From an uncultured Allomuricauda sp. (GTDB lineage Bacteria > Bacteroidota > Bacteroidia > Flavobacteriales > Flavobacteriaceae), in the NCBI RefSeq assembly GCF_947258355.1, contig NZ_CAMYIC010000048.1, positions 1 through 61,132 on the forward strand: a stretch of DNA of 61,132 nucleotides, given 5' to 3'. A program made the translations under genes and the position numbers. The notes below the pieces were generated by a model that was not told the origin of the DNA, made no database searches, and saw only the letters and a program-made list of their open reading frames with translations. Shown here in pieces: positions 46,314-54,184 of this stretch. Position 1 is the first letter of the stretch. Each line of letters starts with the position of its first letter.

Positions 46314-46421
46314 TCAAAGACCATAAAAAAAACAGATACTATACCAACTACGGAAAAGGTTTTAGAAAAAGTCAAAGACAAATTGGATGAAGTGATAATA
46401 TCTGTTGAAAATAGGATTTAA
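46314..46421 (+). pseudogene. Short coding-like fragment without start
   Basis: An open frame of 35 codons after an in-frame TAG ends in TAA at 46419-46421. Its product has charged helical character (TEKVLEKVKDKLDEVIISVE). There is no start codon, so it looks like the 3' remnant of a lost gene next to the insertion site. It could be chance; the evidence is composition only. Confidence 0.2.
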
Positions 46422-46452
46422 AACCTGAAGTTCTGTCAACTAAATTGGCGCC

Positions 46453-46485
46453 TAAAAAACAAAAACCCCTAAAAAAGGGGGATTT
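46453..46485 (-). terminator. Minus-strand terminator, probably the ancestral tRNA-Ser terminator
   Basis: Read on the minus strand, TCCCC and AGGGG pair around a T-rich loop and are followed by TTTTTGTTTTTT. It lies 11 bp beyond the att repeat at 46496-46511, on the side where the original 3' flank of tRNA-Ser should be if the element inserted there. Confidence 0.65.
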
Positions 46486-46495
46486 TACACTACTA

Positions 46496-46511
46496 AGCGG
46501 AGGAAGAGGGA
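46496..46511. repeat. Left att direct repeat (distal junction)
   Basis: AGCGGAGGAAGAGGGA is identical to 61005-61020, which covers the last 14 nt of tRNA-Ser plus two flanking bases. Beyond it the sequences diverge (GGTTGG here, TTCGAA in the tRNA), as expected for the site-specific recombination core at the element end away from the tRNA. Confidence 0.85.
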
Positions 46512-46565
46512 GGTTGGAACAAAATCCCTCTTATGGCATTTTGCAAATGCCTAAACCCTTAAAAT

Positions 46566-46600
46566 AAAAAAACCGCAAGAGACAACTCTGCGGTTTTTTA
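46566..46600. terminator. Bidirectional terminator inside the left junction
   Basis: AAAAAACCGCA and TGCGGTTTTTT form the main stem, extended by GAG/CTC across a one-base bulge on each side, with A/T runs on both flanks. It lies between the two left att-like copies. Confidence 0.8.
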
Positions 46601-46622
46601 TTTTCAAGCTTTGCGCTTGGTT

Positions 46623-46636
46623 GCGGAGGAAGAGGG
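46623..46636. repeat. Second left att-like copy
   Basis: GCGGAGGAAGAGGG repeats the tRNA-Ser 3' end for 14 bp, 127 bp inside the first left copy. It may be the true left end, or mark a remnant of an earlier insertion in tandem. Confidence 0.7.
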
Positions 46637-46697
46637 TCTTCTTTAAATTGAAAAAACCACTGTTTTTAGGGGTTGTGAAGGGTGGGTAATTTGTACT

Positions 46698-46730
46698 GAC
46701 ACCGAAAGGGACACCTTTTTAACAATAATT
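46698..46730. repeat. Arm-type repeat near the left end
   Basis: GACACCGAAAGGGACACC followed by a TTTTTAACAATAATT tract resembles GACACCGAATTGGGCACC at 60887-60904 and the GGGACACCTATTTTAACATTA at 60760-60780 by the integrase start. Shared repeats at both ends of an element are typical integrase or excisionase arm sites. Confidence 0.6.
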
Positions 46731-47217
46731 TAACGATTGTACACTTATAGGATACCAAATGGCCACAATAAGATTTAAAATAAATTAAAGAGCTTCAAAA
46801 GGACAAAATTTCAAATTGAACAATGCCAGGTAACGCAATCAAAATTTTAAATAGACCATCTATTTAACTCCGATATTATAATCCTTCAATAGTATGTCCA
46901 GAAACCAAAAATAGACTAAATCCTGATTCTTAATTTTCCTGCAACTAATTTTCGATTGTTAATAACTCGAATCCTTACAATATTCCAAAAAATCCATTAG
47001 CCTCAAATGGAGCCATTTGAAAACATTTAAATTTTGTCAAATTTAATTTGGCAGTATTTGAGTAAAATTAATTAACTGTCTGTTTTTCAAATTTTTGTGT
47101 ATAACTATTTCTGGTATTGGTTAATACTTGCTCTCTTTTGTTTCTACTTTTATTCCAAGAATTCAGCAATAGAAAACAAAAGCGCTTTTGTTCATTTTTA
47201 ATCTTAAAAAGAAGCAA

Positions 47218-47514
47218 ATGAACAACTTATTGATACTTGAACGGCTTGATCGTTTGGAACGGCTCATGATAGCCAACAAAGAGGTGCTCACCTTTGAGGA
47301 GACCTGTGACTATACCGGAATTTCCAGAAGTTATTTGTACAAGCTGACCGCTGCGGGAAATATTCCGCATTCCAAGCCCAATGGAAAAATGATATTCTTT
47401 GAAAGGAAGAAGCTCAATGATTGGCTTCTCCAAAATAGTCGGGTGTCCCAAGATGAAATCAATGGGAAGCATAACGGGCCTCATTCAAAAATCGAAGGCA
47501 ATGGTTTCGGCTAA
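47218..47514 (+). CDS. Excisionase-type helix-turn-helix protein
   Basis: The ATG at 47218 is chosen (a TTG-initiated frame extends 10 residues upstream); AAAAAGAAG precedes it. The 98-residue protein has an N-terminal helix and a MerR-like HTH_17 domain: LTFEETCDYTGISRSYLYKL, then the wing NIPHSKPNGKMIFFERKKLNDWL. Such proteins at the start of element backbones in Bacteroidota serve as excisionases or as regulators of replication genes. It is the first gene of the helicase-primase-mob run and overlaps the next gene by 14 bp. Confidence 0.85.
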   Translation: MNNLLILERLDRLERLMIANKEVLTFEETCDYTGISRSYLYKLTAAGNIPHSKPNGKMIFFERKKLNDWLLQNSRVSQDEINGKHNGPHSKIEGNGFG

Positions 47515-48709
47515 GGATGATAATAAGCTGTACTCTGTAAAGGATTCAAAGAAGAAAACTGTATATGACTACACCATGGAATATCTGGGAACCAAGTACG
47601 ATATCATGTACAATGAGATTTCCCATGATTTTCAGATAGCATTTAAAGGTTCCAGGGATTGGCATTACCTGAACCTGAACTCCCTTATCATTGAGCTGGC
47701 TAAAGCTGGGGTGGATATCCCGACCGGAAAACTGGAGATACTCATCCGTTCGGAGTGGATACCAAAATACAATCCCATCAAGGAGTATTTTAACAACCTT
47801 CCGAAATGGGACGGAGAGGACCATATCCTAAAGCTGGCGTCCTATGTGCCGACCTATGAAAAAAAAGCATTTAACTATCATTTCAAAAAATGGCTGGTCC
47901 GTGCCATTAGATGTGCCCTTGAACCCAATTATTTCAACAAGCAGGCATTTGTGCTTTCCCATCAGGGACAAAACTCGGGCAAGTCCACATGGTGCCGATT
48001 TCTGTGCCCGCCCGAACTTGCTGAATATATGGCCGAGGATATCAGCAATGACAAGGATGCACGGATACAACTGTGCCGGAATTTTTTGTACAACCTGGAC
48101 GAACTGGCCGTGCTCTCCAAAAAGGATGTGAATGCCCTAAAGTCATTTTTTTCCAAGACCTTTATAAACGAGCGCTTGCCATACGATAGGAAAAACACCA
48201 CCCTGTCCCGGATATGCTCCTTTGTGGGCTCCACCAATATGTCGTCTTTTTTGAACGATGAGACCGGGTCGGTCCGTTGGCTCTGTTTTGAGCTCAAGGG
48301 GAAAATAGATTTTTCATATTCAAAGGAGGTAGATATCAACATGGTCTGGTCACAGGCATATTATTTGGCCTACTCGGCTCCCAACTTTGACTCCGAACTT
48401 TCCATAGGGGACATACAGGAGAATGAGGAAAGGAACAGGAAGTATACCAAATTGACCTCGGAACAAGAGGTGGTTGCCAAGTACTATGAAAAGTCCAATG
48501 ATATGAAAGACTTCAGGACGGCATCGGATATCATGGTAGAGATCGCATGTCTCAACCTTAGGTTGAACCACATCAATATCGGACGGGCACTGGCCGGGTT
48601 CGGTTTTCAAAAGGTTAAGCATCCCAAACGACAGGTGTACGGCTATTTGTCCCGACCGCTCTTTGGGGGAAGCCCATGGGAAATGGAATTTGCGAAGAAA
48701 GAAGAATAA
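47501..48709 (+). CDS. VapE-type P-loop helicase/ATPase
   Basis: The start at 47501 is preferred because the frame upstream lies inside the HTH gene and GAAGGCA precedes this ATG. The 402-residue protein matches the virulence-associated E (VapE-like, SF3-helicase-related) family: IPKYNPIKEYFNNLPKWDG is the family entry motif, QGQNSGKST at 155-163 is the Walker A loop and FLYNLDELAVL the Walker B. SFVGSTNMSSFLNDETGSVR is the sensor region, and the C-terminus has a winged-helix-like fold (NHINIGRALAGFGF). In mobile elements these ATPases act with a primase in replication of the excised form. It is translationally coupled to the HTH gene. Confidence 0.88.
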   Translation: MVSAKDDNKLYSVKDSKKKTVYDYTMEYLGTKYDIMYNEISHDFQIAFKGSRDWHYLNLNSLIIELAKAGVDIPTGKLEILIRSEWIPKYNPIKEYFNNLPKWDGEDHILKLASYVPTYEKKAFNYHFKKWLVRAIRCALEPNYFNKQAFVLSHQGQNSGKSTWCRFLCPPELAEYMAEDISNDKDARIQLCRNFLYNLDELAVLSKKDVNALKSFFSKTFINERLPYDRKNTTLSRICSFVGSTNMSSFLNDETGSVRWLCFELKGKIDFSYSKEVDINMVWSQAYYLAYSAPNFDSELSIGDIQENEERNRKYTKLTSEQEVVAKYYEKSNDMKDFRTASDIMVEIACLNLRLNHINIGRALAGFGFQKVKHPKRQVYGYLSRPLFGGSPWEMEFAKKEE

Positions 48710-48710
48710 T

Positions 48711-48896
48711 ACCTACCTAGTTACCTAAAGCAGGATAAAGCCCATGGTCATGGGGCAAAACCTTAGGTAGGATATATAACTTCCATCTTACCTAAAGGTT
48801 ACCTAACCTACCTAAAGGGTAAGATAGGTAAGTTGAAAAAACATCTGACCTAGCTTGTAAACCCCTGTCATCATTGGGCTAGGTAAGAAGGTAGGA
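48711..48896. repeat. Iteron-like ACCTA repeats between helicase and primase
   Basis: In 186 bp there are roughly ten copies of ACCTA/TAGGT in both orientations. Examples are TTACCTAAAG at 48721 and 48788, TTACCTAACC at 48799, CTACCTAAAGGG at 48808, CTTAGGTAGG at 48771 and CTAGGTAAG at 48879. The density and near-uniform 10-11 bp periodicity around 48788-48819 resemble iterons, i.e. binding sites for a replication protein. The location between two replication genes supports a candidate origin; an operator array is the alternative. Confidence 0.6.
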
Positions 48897-48899
48897 GAA

Positions 48900-49829
48900 A
48901 TGACAAAATTTGAGACAATGAGAGAAAAAAATAGAAATACCATGGACTGCGAAAAAGCCCGCAACATTGACCTCGTTTCCACGCTGGCCAAGTCGGGGCA
49001 CTTTCCAGTCCGGAAAACGGAAAAAGAAGCTTGGTTCCTCAGCCCGTTCCGGAGCGAGACCCAAGCCTCTTTCAAGGTATCTTTGAAGAAAAACTATTGG
49101 ATAGACTTCGGGACCTTCGAGGGCGGCAGTACCATAGACCTTATCATGAAAATGGAGAACTGTTCCGTAAAGGGGGCATTGGAGCGACTGTCCGGTAATA
49201 TGGACCATTTTTCTTTTCACCGGCCGCCCAATCCAACCAAGAAGGAACACGGGGCCAACCCGATTGAAATCATTCAGGCAAAGGAAATTGAGCACCGGGC
49301 CCTTCAAACCTATCTGGGCTCTAGAAATATCTCGATTAAGACCGCAAGAAAACTTTGCAAGGAGGTCCACTATACAATAGGTGAACGAAAATACTTTGCC
49401 ATTGGACTCCAGAACAGGTCGGGAGGTTGGGAGCTGCGGAACAGATATTGGAAAGGGTCCACTTCGCCAAAGGATGTTTCGATGATGGCGAACAGAGCAA
49501 AGAAATTGGTCATTACCGAAGGCATGTTCGATGTGCTCACCCTATTGGAGCTGATGCCGGATATCGGGAACGGCCATGACCTTTTGGTATTGAACACCAC
49601 GGCCTTTGTAAAACGGACGATCACTGAAATAGGGGAATATAAAGAAGTAATGCTATTTCTTGATAGGGACGAAACGGGACTGGGGATGACGGAACTTTTA
49701 TTGAAAAAGTGCCCGAACAGCAGGGATATGTCCTTTCTCTATAGGGGTTTCAAGGATATCAACGAATGGAAGGTAAAAAGCGCTGAGGATGAAGTTCGGC
49801 AACGAATTCAAGATGTGTCATTGTCATGA
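48900..49829 (+). CDS. Toprim-domain DNA primase with degenerate zinc finger
   Basis: The 309-residue protein starts at an ATG preceded by AGGAGAA. Residues about 25-95 align with the CHC2 zinc-finger domain of DnaG-type primases (GHFPVRKTEKEAWFLSPFRS, SFKVSLKKNYWIDFGTFEGG), but its usual Cys and His ligands are absent. The Toprim domain at about 195-275 has the conserved Glu in KKLVITEGMFDVLTLLEL and the DxD in VMLFLDRDETGLGM. It probably primes replication of the excised element together with the VapE-type protein. Alternative starts at residues 7 and 15 are possible. Confidence 0.87.
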   Translation: MTKFETMREKNRNTMDCEKARNIDLVSTLAKSGHFPVRKTEKEAWFLSPFRSETQASFKVSLKKNYWIDFGTFEGGSTIDLIMKMENCSVKGALERLSGNMDHFSFHRPPNPTKKEHGANPIEIIQAKEIEHRALQTYLGSRNISIKTARKLCKEVHYTIGERKYFAIGLQNRSGGWELRNRYWKGSTSPKDVSMMANRAKKLVITEGMFDVLTLLELMPDIGNGHDLLVLNTTAFVKRTITEIGEYKEVMLFLDRDETGLGMTELLLKKCPNSRDMSFLYRGFKDINEWKVKSAEDEVRQRIQDVSLS

Positions 49830-49874
49830 CAAATCTTGCTTTTGCTCCCGAAGGTCGCAAAAGATGATGTAAAA

Positions 49875-50171
49875 ATGAAGAAGGAGTTCGTCCAGTTCAG
49901 GTGCTCGGTCTACGAGAAGAAACTGCTGAGGGTCAAGGCCCGGAAGAGCGGACTTTCCATCAGTGAGTACTGCCGACGTGCGGCCTTCGAAGACCGTATC
50001 GTGGAGCGGATGACGGACGAACAGATAGAGGCCTATAAGCTTTTGGTCAAATACCAACGGAACTTCAAGCTGATCACCAACATGTTCCGTAAGCGGAACC
50101 CCAAGTTGGCAGAGGAAACGGCCCAATTGGCCAAAGAAATACGACAACACCTTTTAAACTTCAAGAAATGA
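49875..50171 (+). CDS. MobC-like relaxosome accessory protein
   Basis: The ATG at 49875 is chosen; the frame upstream depends on a TTG. The 98-residue protein is small and basic with an N-terminal ribbon-helix-helix-like part: KEFVQFRCSVYEKKLLRVKA, then KSGLSISEYCRRAAFEDRIV, followed by a helical tail (KRNPKLAEETAQLAKEIRQHL). This matches the plasmid mobilization MobC type that binds oriT and helps the relaxase. It overlaps the relaxase gene by 4 bp, the usual arrangement. Confidence 0.88.
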   Translation: MKKEFVQFRCSVYEKKLLRVKARKSGLSISEYCRRAAFEDRIVERMTDEQIEAYKLLVKYQRNFKLITNMFRKRNPKLAEETAQLAKEIRQHLLNFKK

Positions 50172-51037
50172 TAGGCATGGGAAAATCCATATCGCATACG
50201 GCAGCCTCCATGAGCTATGGGATGAACCAGGAGAAGGAATCCGAAATCATCCATAGTCAATATTTGGCTGGGGAGACCCCAGGGGAGATCACCGAAGAGT
50301 TCAGGATCATCCAAGAGCAGAACGAACTGTGCAGGAAGAACACACTCAGTTTTGTGCTGAGCCCTACCATTGAGGACGGCAAAAAATTGGAAAAAGAGCA
50401 ACTTAAGGAAATGACCGAACGGTTCCTTAAGGAAATGAGGCTGAGGGAGCATCAGGCCGTGGCATTTGTCCATAGGGACAAGGAACATGTGCACGTCCAC
50501 CTGTATGCGAACCGTATAAGCTTTGAGGGAAAGGCCTACAATGACGGTTTTATTGGAAAACGTAGCCAACAGATGGCCGAGCGGGTGGCCAGACAGATGG
50601 AACTTACCACGGTGAGGGAGGCACTGCAGGAAAAACTGTACCGGATGCAGGAACTTCGGTCTGAAATACATCGAATCCATGAAAGGGTCATGACCAGGGA
50701 ACGGCCAAGGGATTTTGACCAGTACATCAAATCCATGGAGCAGAACAATGTAAGGGTCATTCCGAGCATCAACAGACAGAACCAATTGCAGGGCTTCCGG
50801 TTCGAGTACAAGGGAACCAACCTCAAGGGAAGCGAGGTCCACCGTTCCATGTCCATGGGAAGGATAGCAGGCCAAATGAACTTTGAAAAGGAAAGGGCAC
50901 AGAGAATTGCCAAGGACAAGAGCATGGAACTTTTGGGTAGGACAGTGAATGTCCCAATGAGTCTCACCAAGACCATTATAAAGAAAACCATCAAGCTGGC
51001 CATAAAAGTGGTCAGGGACACTGGAATAGGAATCTAA
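50168..51037 (+). CDS. Relaxase/mobilization nuclease
   Basis: The 289-residue protein is a MOBP-like relaxase that nicks oriT and leads the strand to a recipient. The metal-binding three-His motif is HVHVHLYANR (H107, H109, H111), preceded by EHQAVAFVHRDKE. A candidate nucleophile Tyr is Tyr17 in SMSYGMNQ, typical of short Bacteroidota relaxases with the N-terminal tyrosine. The C-terminal half is basic and helical, and the chain is short, without a helicase domain. Partner MobC is directly upstream. The element has no coupling protein, so transfer would need one from a helper. Confidence 0.9.
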   Translation: MIGMGKSISHTAASMSYGMNQEKESEIIHSQYLAGETPGEITEEFRIIQEQNELCRKNTLSFVLSPTIEDGKKLEKEQLKEMTERFLKEMRLREHQAVAFVHRDKEHVHVHLYANRISFEGKAYNDGFIGKRSQQMAERVARQMELTTVREALQEKLYRMQELRSEIHRIHERVMTRERPRDFDQYIKSMEQNNVRVIPSINRQNQLQGFRFEYKGTNLKGSEVHRSMSMGRIAGQMNFEKERAQRIAKDKSMELLGRTVNVPMSLTKTIIKKTIKLAIKVVRDTGIGI

Positions 51038-51047
51038 ACAAAACATC

Positions 51048-51503
51048 ATGGCAAAACTGGATGAAATAGCGGAACTGTTGACTGAGGAGATCAACGGCTT
51101 TGAAAAGAGCATTGGCCGATTGGAAAAAGTGCATGAAAGTTTGAAAAACCTCCAATTAAGGCCAGACACTACTGAGATAAGTGCGCTTCTAAAGGAGTAC
51201 GGCAACAACCAAAAAACCAACATTGAGGAACAGCAAAGACTGATGGGAAGGATTCTTCATAAAGTAGAGCGGTCCATTATCTTGCCCAGTTGGGCCTTAA
51301 AACTCATTTGGGGGTTGTTGGTCACGGTCCTGTTGGTCCTTGGTTTTTCAATATATCAGGTATCAAGGACATCCAGGAAAGAAGAGACAGCATTCATTAA
51401 AGGTCAGAATAGTACCATGGAACTATTTGGGACATTCTTTGATGAGAGCCCAGAGGCAAAGGAACTATACCAAGAATGGCTGGAGGGAAATGGCAAAAAG
51501 TAG
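51048..51503 (+). CDS. Small membrane protein of the mobilization module
   Basis: The 151-residue protein has an N-terminal coiled-coil-like half (LTEEINGFEKSIGRLEKVHE; EQQRLMGRILHKVERS), one transmembrane segment at about 85-105 (ALKLIWGLLVTVLLVLGFSI), then a charged tail. It follows the relaxase by 10 bp, so it is probably co-transcribed. Bacteroidota elements often carry an unnamed membrane protein here; a role in relaxosome docking is only inferred. No enzyme motif is seen. Confidence 0.75.
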   Translation: MAKLDEIAELLTEEINGFEKSIGRLEKVHESLKNLQLRPDTTEISALLKEYGNNQKTNIEEQQRLMGRILHKVERSIILPSWALKLIWGLLVTVLLVLGFSIYQVSRTSRKEETAFIKGQNSTMELFGTFFDESPEAKELYQEWLEGNGKK

Positions 51504-51566
51504 GACAGCGCCCTATCCTATTTTTGCTATACGCTTATCTTCCCGAACGCTGCAAAAATAGGACAG
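51493..51566. other. Candidate oriT: three-copy inverted/direct repeat
   Basis: GCAAAAAGTAGGACAG (51493-51508), its near-complement CTATCCTATTTTTGC (51513-51527) and GCAAAAATAGGACAG (51552-51566) form two alternative hairpins. The first has a four-base loop, the second a 24-base loop. They lie at the 3' end of the mobilization genes. There is no T run after either hairpin, which argues against a simple terminator. Inverted repeats next to relaxase genes are typical of oriT; no nic site can be named. Confidence 0.5.
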
Positions 51567-51621
51567 AGTCCAAGCGCTCAAGTTGGGGGTAAGATTTGGG
51601 TAGAGTGTAAAAGGAAGAATA

Positions 51622-52380
51622 TCAGGATTGAAGACCAGGGTTAAGCTTTTTCATAAGCTCCTCCTTACGTCTAATGGCGACCTCAATTTTGGAGCCATCG
51701 GTCAATACTATATGGCCTCCTTTTCCTTTGATGTAATGTTCTACGAATGATAAATTGATAAGATGGGATTTGTGCACCCTGAAAAAAGTATGGTTTTCCA
51801 GAATACCTTCAAAATGCTTTAATGTTTTGGAGGCTGTTATTCTTTTGTTTGTAATTGAATGGATGTGAGTATAATTGACATCCGATTGAAGTCTAATGAT
51901 GTCGTTTGTGTCCAGCATTGCAAAACCGTCCACGGTAGGGATTGCAATTCTTTTAGATGATTCGCTTCCTTCTTTAAAATTATGGAATAGAATATCTATC
52001 TTTTTTGAGGTTTCTTTTAGATTTTTTTGTTCCCTCAGTTTTTGTAGGGCGTTGACCAGATCATTTTTATCAATGGGCTTCAAGAGATAATCCAATGCCG
52101 AGAACTTAAATGCCTTTAGGGCATAATTGTCAAAAGAGGTGGTAAATATCACTTCAAAATCGAAATCGTCCAGTTGCGATAAAAGGTCAAAACCTGTATT
52201 GTTCCCAAGTTCAACATCCAAAAAAATAATATCGGGCGATAAATCAGTGATTTTGCGCTTTGCCTCATCGATGGTTTTGCAGCGGGCCATAACTTCAATG
52301 TCATGCCCTTCCTCCTGCAAAAGTCCCTCTAAACGGTTAATACAGTGTTGCTCATCGTCTACGATAATAGCCTTTAGCAT
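51622..52380 (-). CDS. LytTR-family response regulator
   Basis: The 252-residue protein has a receiver domain (1-120) with DDE at residues 8-10, the phosphoacceptor Asp55 (IIFLDVELGN), the switch Thr in VIFTTSFDNYALKAF and the Lys in YLLKPIDKNDL. A LytTR DNA-binding domain fills the C-terminus (about 150-250; DIIRLQSDVNYTHIHS, FFRVHKSHLINLSFVEHY). LytTR proteins bind direct repeats upstream of target genes. It follows its kinase gene by 7 bp. The region between the kinase and the secreted-protein operon (54185-54372) contains repeats that could be its targets. Confidence 0.94.
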   Translation of the reverse strand: MLKAIIVDDEQHCINRLEGLLQEEGHDIEVMARCKTIDEAKRKITDLSPDIIFLDVELGNNTGFDLLSQLDDFDFEVIFTTSFDNYALKAFKFSALDYLLKPIDKNDLVNALQKLREQKNLKETSKKIDILFHNFKEGSESSKRIAIPTVDGFAMLDTNDIIRLQSDVNYTHIHSITNKRITASKTLKHFEGILENHTFFRVHKSHLINLSFVEHYIKGKGGHIVLTDGSKIEVAIRRKEELMKKLNPGLQS

Positions 52381-52387
52381 AATGTTA

Positions 52388-54184
52388 TTAAAATTGAAGT
52401 TCCAAAGGAAGTCTTATCTCTACACGAAGCCCTTCCGTTTTGTCCAACAAATTAATAGATCCATTGGTATTTTTTAAATGGTTGATGATATCTATTCGAT
52501 TGCTAGCAATTTTCATCCCAAACGAACCTTTCTTTTTGACATATGTGTTGGTTGACAATCTACCTACCCCATTGTCCTCCACAATGTACTTCAACATGTT
52601 TCCATCTTTTTTTATCAAGAGGTCGATTTGTCCACTTCCTTGTTTTGGAGCAATTCCGTGCCAAATACTGTTTTCGATAAATGGTTGAAATATGAGCGGG
52701 GGGACCAATGTGTTGTCCAGTTCAATGCTTTCATCAACCGATATGTGGTAGTCGAGCTTGTTTTCCAACCGGAGCGCCTCTAACTGCATATACAGTTTCA
52801 TCAACTCAAGATCTTCCTCCAGGGTAATCCATTTTTTTTCGGAGTTTTCAAGGATAGACCGTGTAAGTTTGGAGAACTTGACCAAATAATCATCGGCCTG
52901 TTGGATATCCTTCTTTGAGATAAAGTCGCTAATCGAATTGAGTGAATTAAAAATAAAATGGGGATTCATTTGGGAGCGCAAGGCCTTGAGCTCGGTCTCT
53001 GCCACTAGCGCATTGAATTCCGCCACTCTTCCCTTTTCCAATGCATCGCGTCTGCGCTTGTATAAAAAATATCCTATTATGGAGACCAATGCCAAGAGTA
53101 TGGCCCCGAACAAATACCCGTTTTTCACCAATTCCTGCCTCTTTATTTCCTCTTGGGCGACCGCTTGTTGTCGTTCCATTTGAAACTGCATTTCCTTTCG
53201 GGTCAATTCAGACCTCTTTTCCTCATTCAAAACACTGTCCCTGAGTTGCACATGTTCTTTGTAGGCATCAAGGGCTTCGGCCATATTTCCGTTGTGCTCG
53301 TATACCTGACTCAATACTTCCCACGAATCGGATTCCCATTCCACAGCACCAATCTCCTTTGAAAGCGCAAGAGCTTTGCGGGCATTTGTTTCTGCCAGGT
53401 CATAGTTTTTGAGCAACACATTGATTTTGCCAATACTGTTCAATGCGGAGGCCTCGATATACTTGTTCCCAATCTGTTGGGCGAGGTTTGCTGCCTCTTG
53501 ATACCGTATAAGTGCATTTTTGTTCTGTCCCAGCTTTTTGTAGGCCAAGGCCAAGTTATTGGTAATCGCTGCTATAAACAGGTTGTTTTCTTCCAGTTTG
53601 GCCAAAGCCAAGGCCTTCTCCAAATAAGAGACACCTTCTTCAAAATTTTCCGTGTCGTTATACACAATGGCAATGTTGGAAAGTGCTTTGATTTCATCTG
53701 GCCTGTTGTTAAGTGATTGTGCGGTTGACAAATAGGCACGATAATTTGCCAAGGCCTTGTCATATTCCTTTAAATCGGCATGGATATTGCCAATATTGCC
53801 CAAAAGACTTGACTCTAGCTGCTTGTTGGACATCTTTTGGCTCAAAACCAAGGCTTTTTGATAAGCATCCAGTGCATTGAGATTGTCTCCCAAAACATAA
53901 TGGAGGTTTCCTTTTTGTCGGTGGGCCAGAGCCTCGCCCTTGATCCAGTTTGTTTTTTCTGAAATTGCTATGGCCTCCTCCACATTTGGAAATGCCTCGT
54001 TGGGATTGGAATAGGTCATTGCTCCAGCCATTTCAATAAGCAGTCCGGCTCTTAAGGTATCTTGTAAAGTGTGCCCATCCAATTCATTTTTTAGGGAGTC
54101 AAGCGCTACCTCTTGTGAATTTCCGCATAACGGTAATAATATAATGAGAATGGAAAAACAGTTTTTTTTGATTGGTTGCAGCAT
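52388..54184 (-). CDS. TPR-containing LytS-type sensor histidine kinase
   Basis: The start at 54182-54184 (MLQPIKKNCFSIL) is chosen because it opens a signal-peptide-like segment; the frame extends 47 residues upstream into the promoter region. The 598-residue protein has a periplasmic sensor of about seven TPR repeats (about 40-320; e.g. ALDAYQKALVLSQKMSNKQL), a coiled coil (about 321-352), one transmembrane helix (356-375), and a His_kinase domain with the phospho-His409 in QMNPHFIFNSLNSI. The ATPase domain follows (PPLIFQPFIENSIWHG; VEDNGVGR). With the LytTR regulator it forms a complete two-component system. The periplasmic TPR could sense a protein or peptide. Confidence 0.93.
   Translation of the reverse strand: MLQPIKKNCFSILIILLPLCGNSQEVALDSLKNELDGHTLQDTLRAGLLIEMAGAMTYSNPNEAFPNVEEAIAISEKTNWIKGEALAHRQKGNLHYVLGDNLNALDAYQKALVLSQKMSNKQLESSLLGNIGNIHADLKEYDKALANYRAYLSTAQSLNNRPDEIKALSNIAIVYNDTENFEEGVSYLEKALALAKLEENNLFIAAITNNLALAYKKLGQNKNALIRYQEAANLAQQIGNKYIEASALNSIGKINVLLKNYDLAETNARKALALSKEIGAVEWESDSWEVLSQVYEHNGNMAEALDAYKEHVQLRDSVLNEEKRSELTRKEMQFQMERQQAVAQEEIKRQELVKNGYLFGAILLALVSIIGYFLYKRRRDALEKGRVAEFNALVAETELKALRSQMNPHFIFNSLNSISDFISKKDIQQADDYLVKFSKLTRSILENSEKKWITLEEDLELMKLYMQLEALRLENKLDYHISVDESIELDNTLVPPLIFQPFIENSIWHGIAPKQGSGQIDLLIKKDGNMLKYIVEDNGVGRLSTNTYVKKKGSFGMKIASNRIDIINHLKNTNGSINLLDKTEGLRVEIRLPLELQF

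Larger units (their letters stand above)
46054..47217. other. Junction region between chromosome and mobile element
   Basis: No intact gene is seen in these 1164 bp. From left to right: an AT-rich promoter region for the CPBP unit; a coding-like fragment (46314-46421); a minus-strand terminator (46453-46485); the 16-bp att repeat (46496-46511); a bidirectional terminator (46566-46600); a second 14-bp att-like copy (46623-46636); an arm-site-like repeat (46698-46730); and about 450 bp of very AT-rich DNA leading to the excisionase-like gene. Confidence 0.7.

Noticed and set aside
46759..46788. Nine-codon ORF MATIRFKIN next to the left arm repeat, resembling the start of Bacteroidota integrases
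   Set aside because: It ends at once in a stop codon and the following codons in no frame continue an integrase pattern, so it cannot be told from chance.
49824..51223. Long minus-strand open frame across the mobC and relaxase genes
   Set aside because: It is antisense to genes with clear catalytic motifs and arises from the codon bias of the sense strand.
51622..54184. Kinase-regulator pair as part of the element's transfer control
   Set aside because: It is divergent from and 120 bp beyond the mob genes, and its promoter region is shared with the secreted-protein operon, so control of that operon is the simpler reading.
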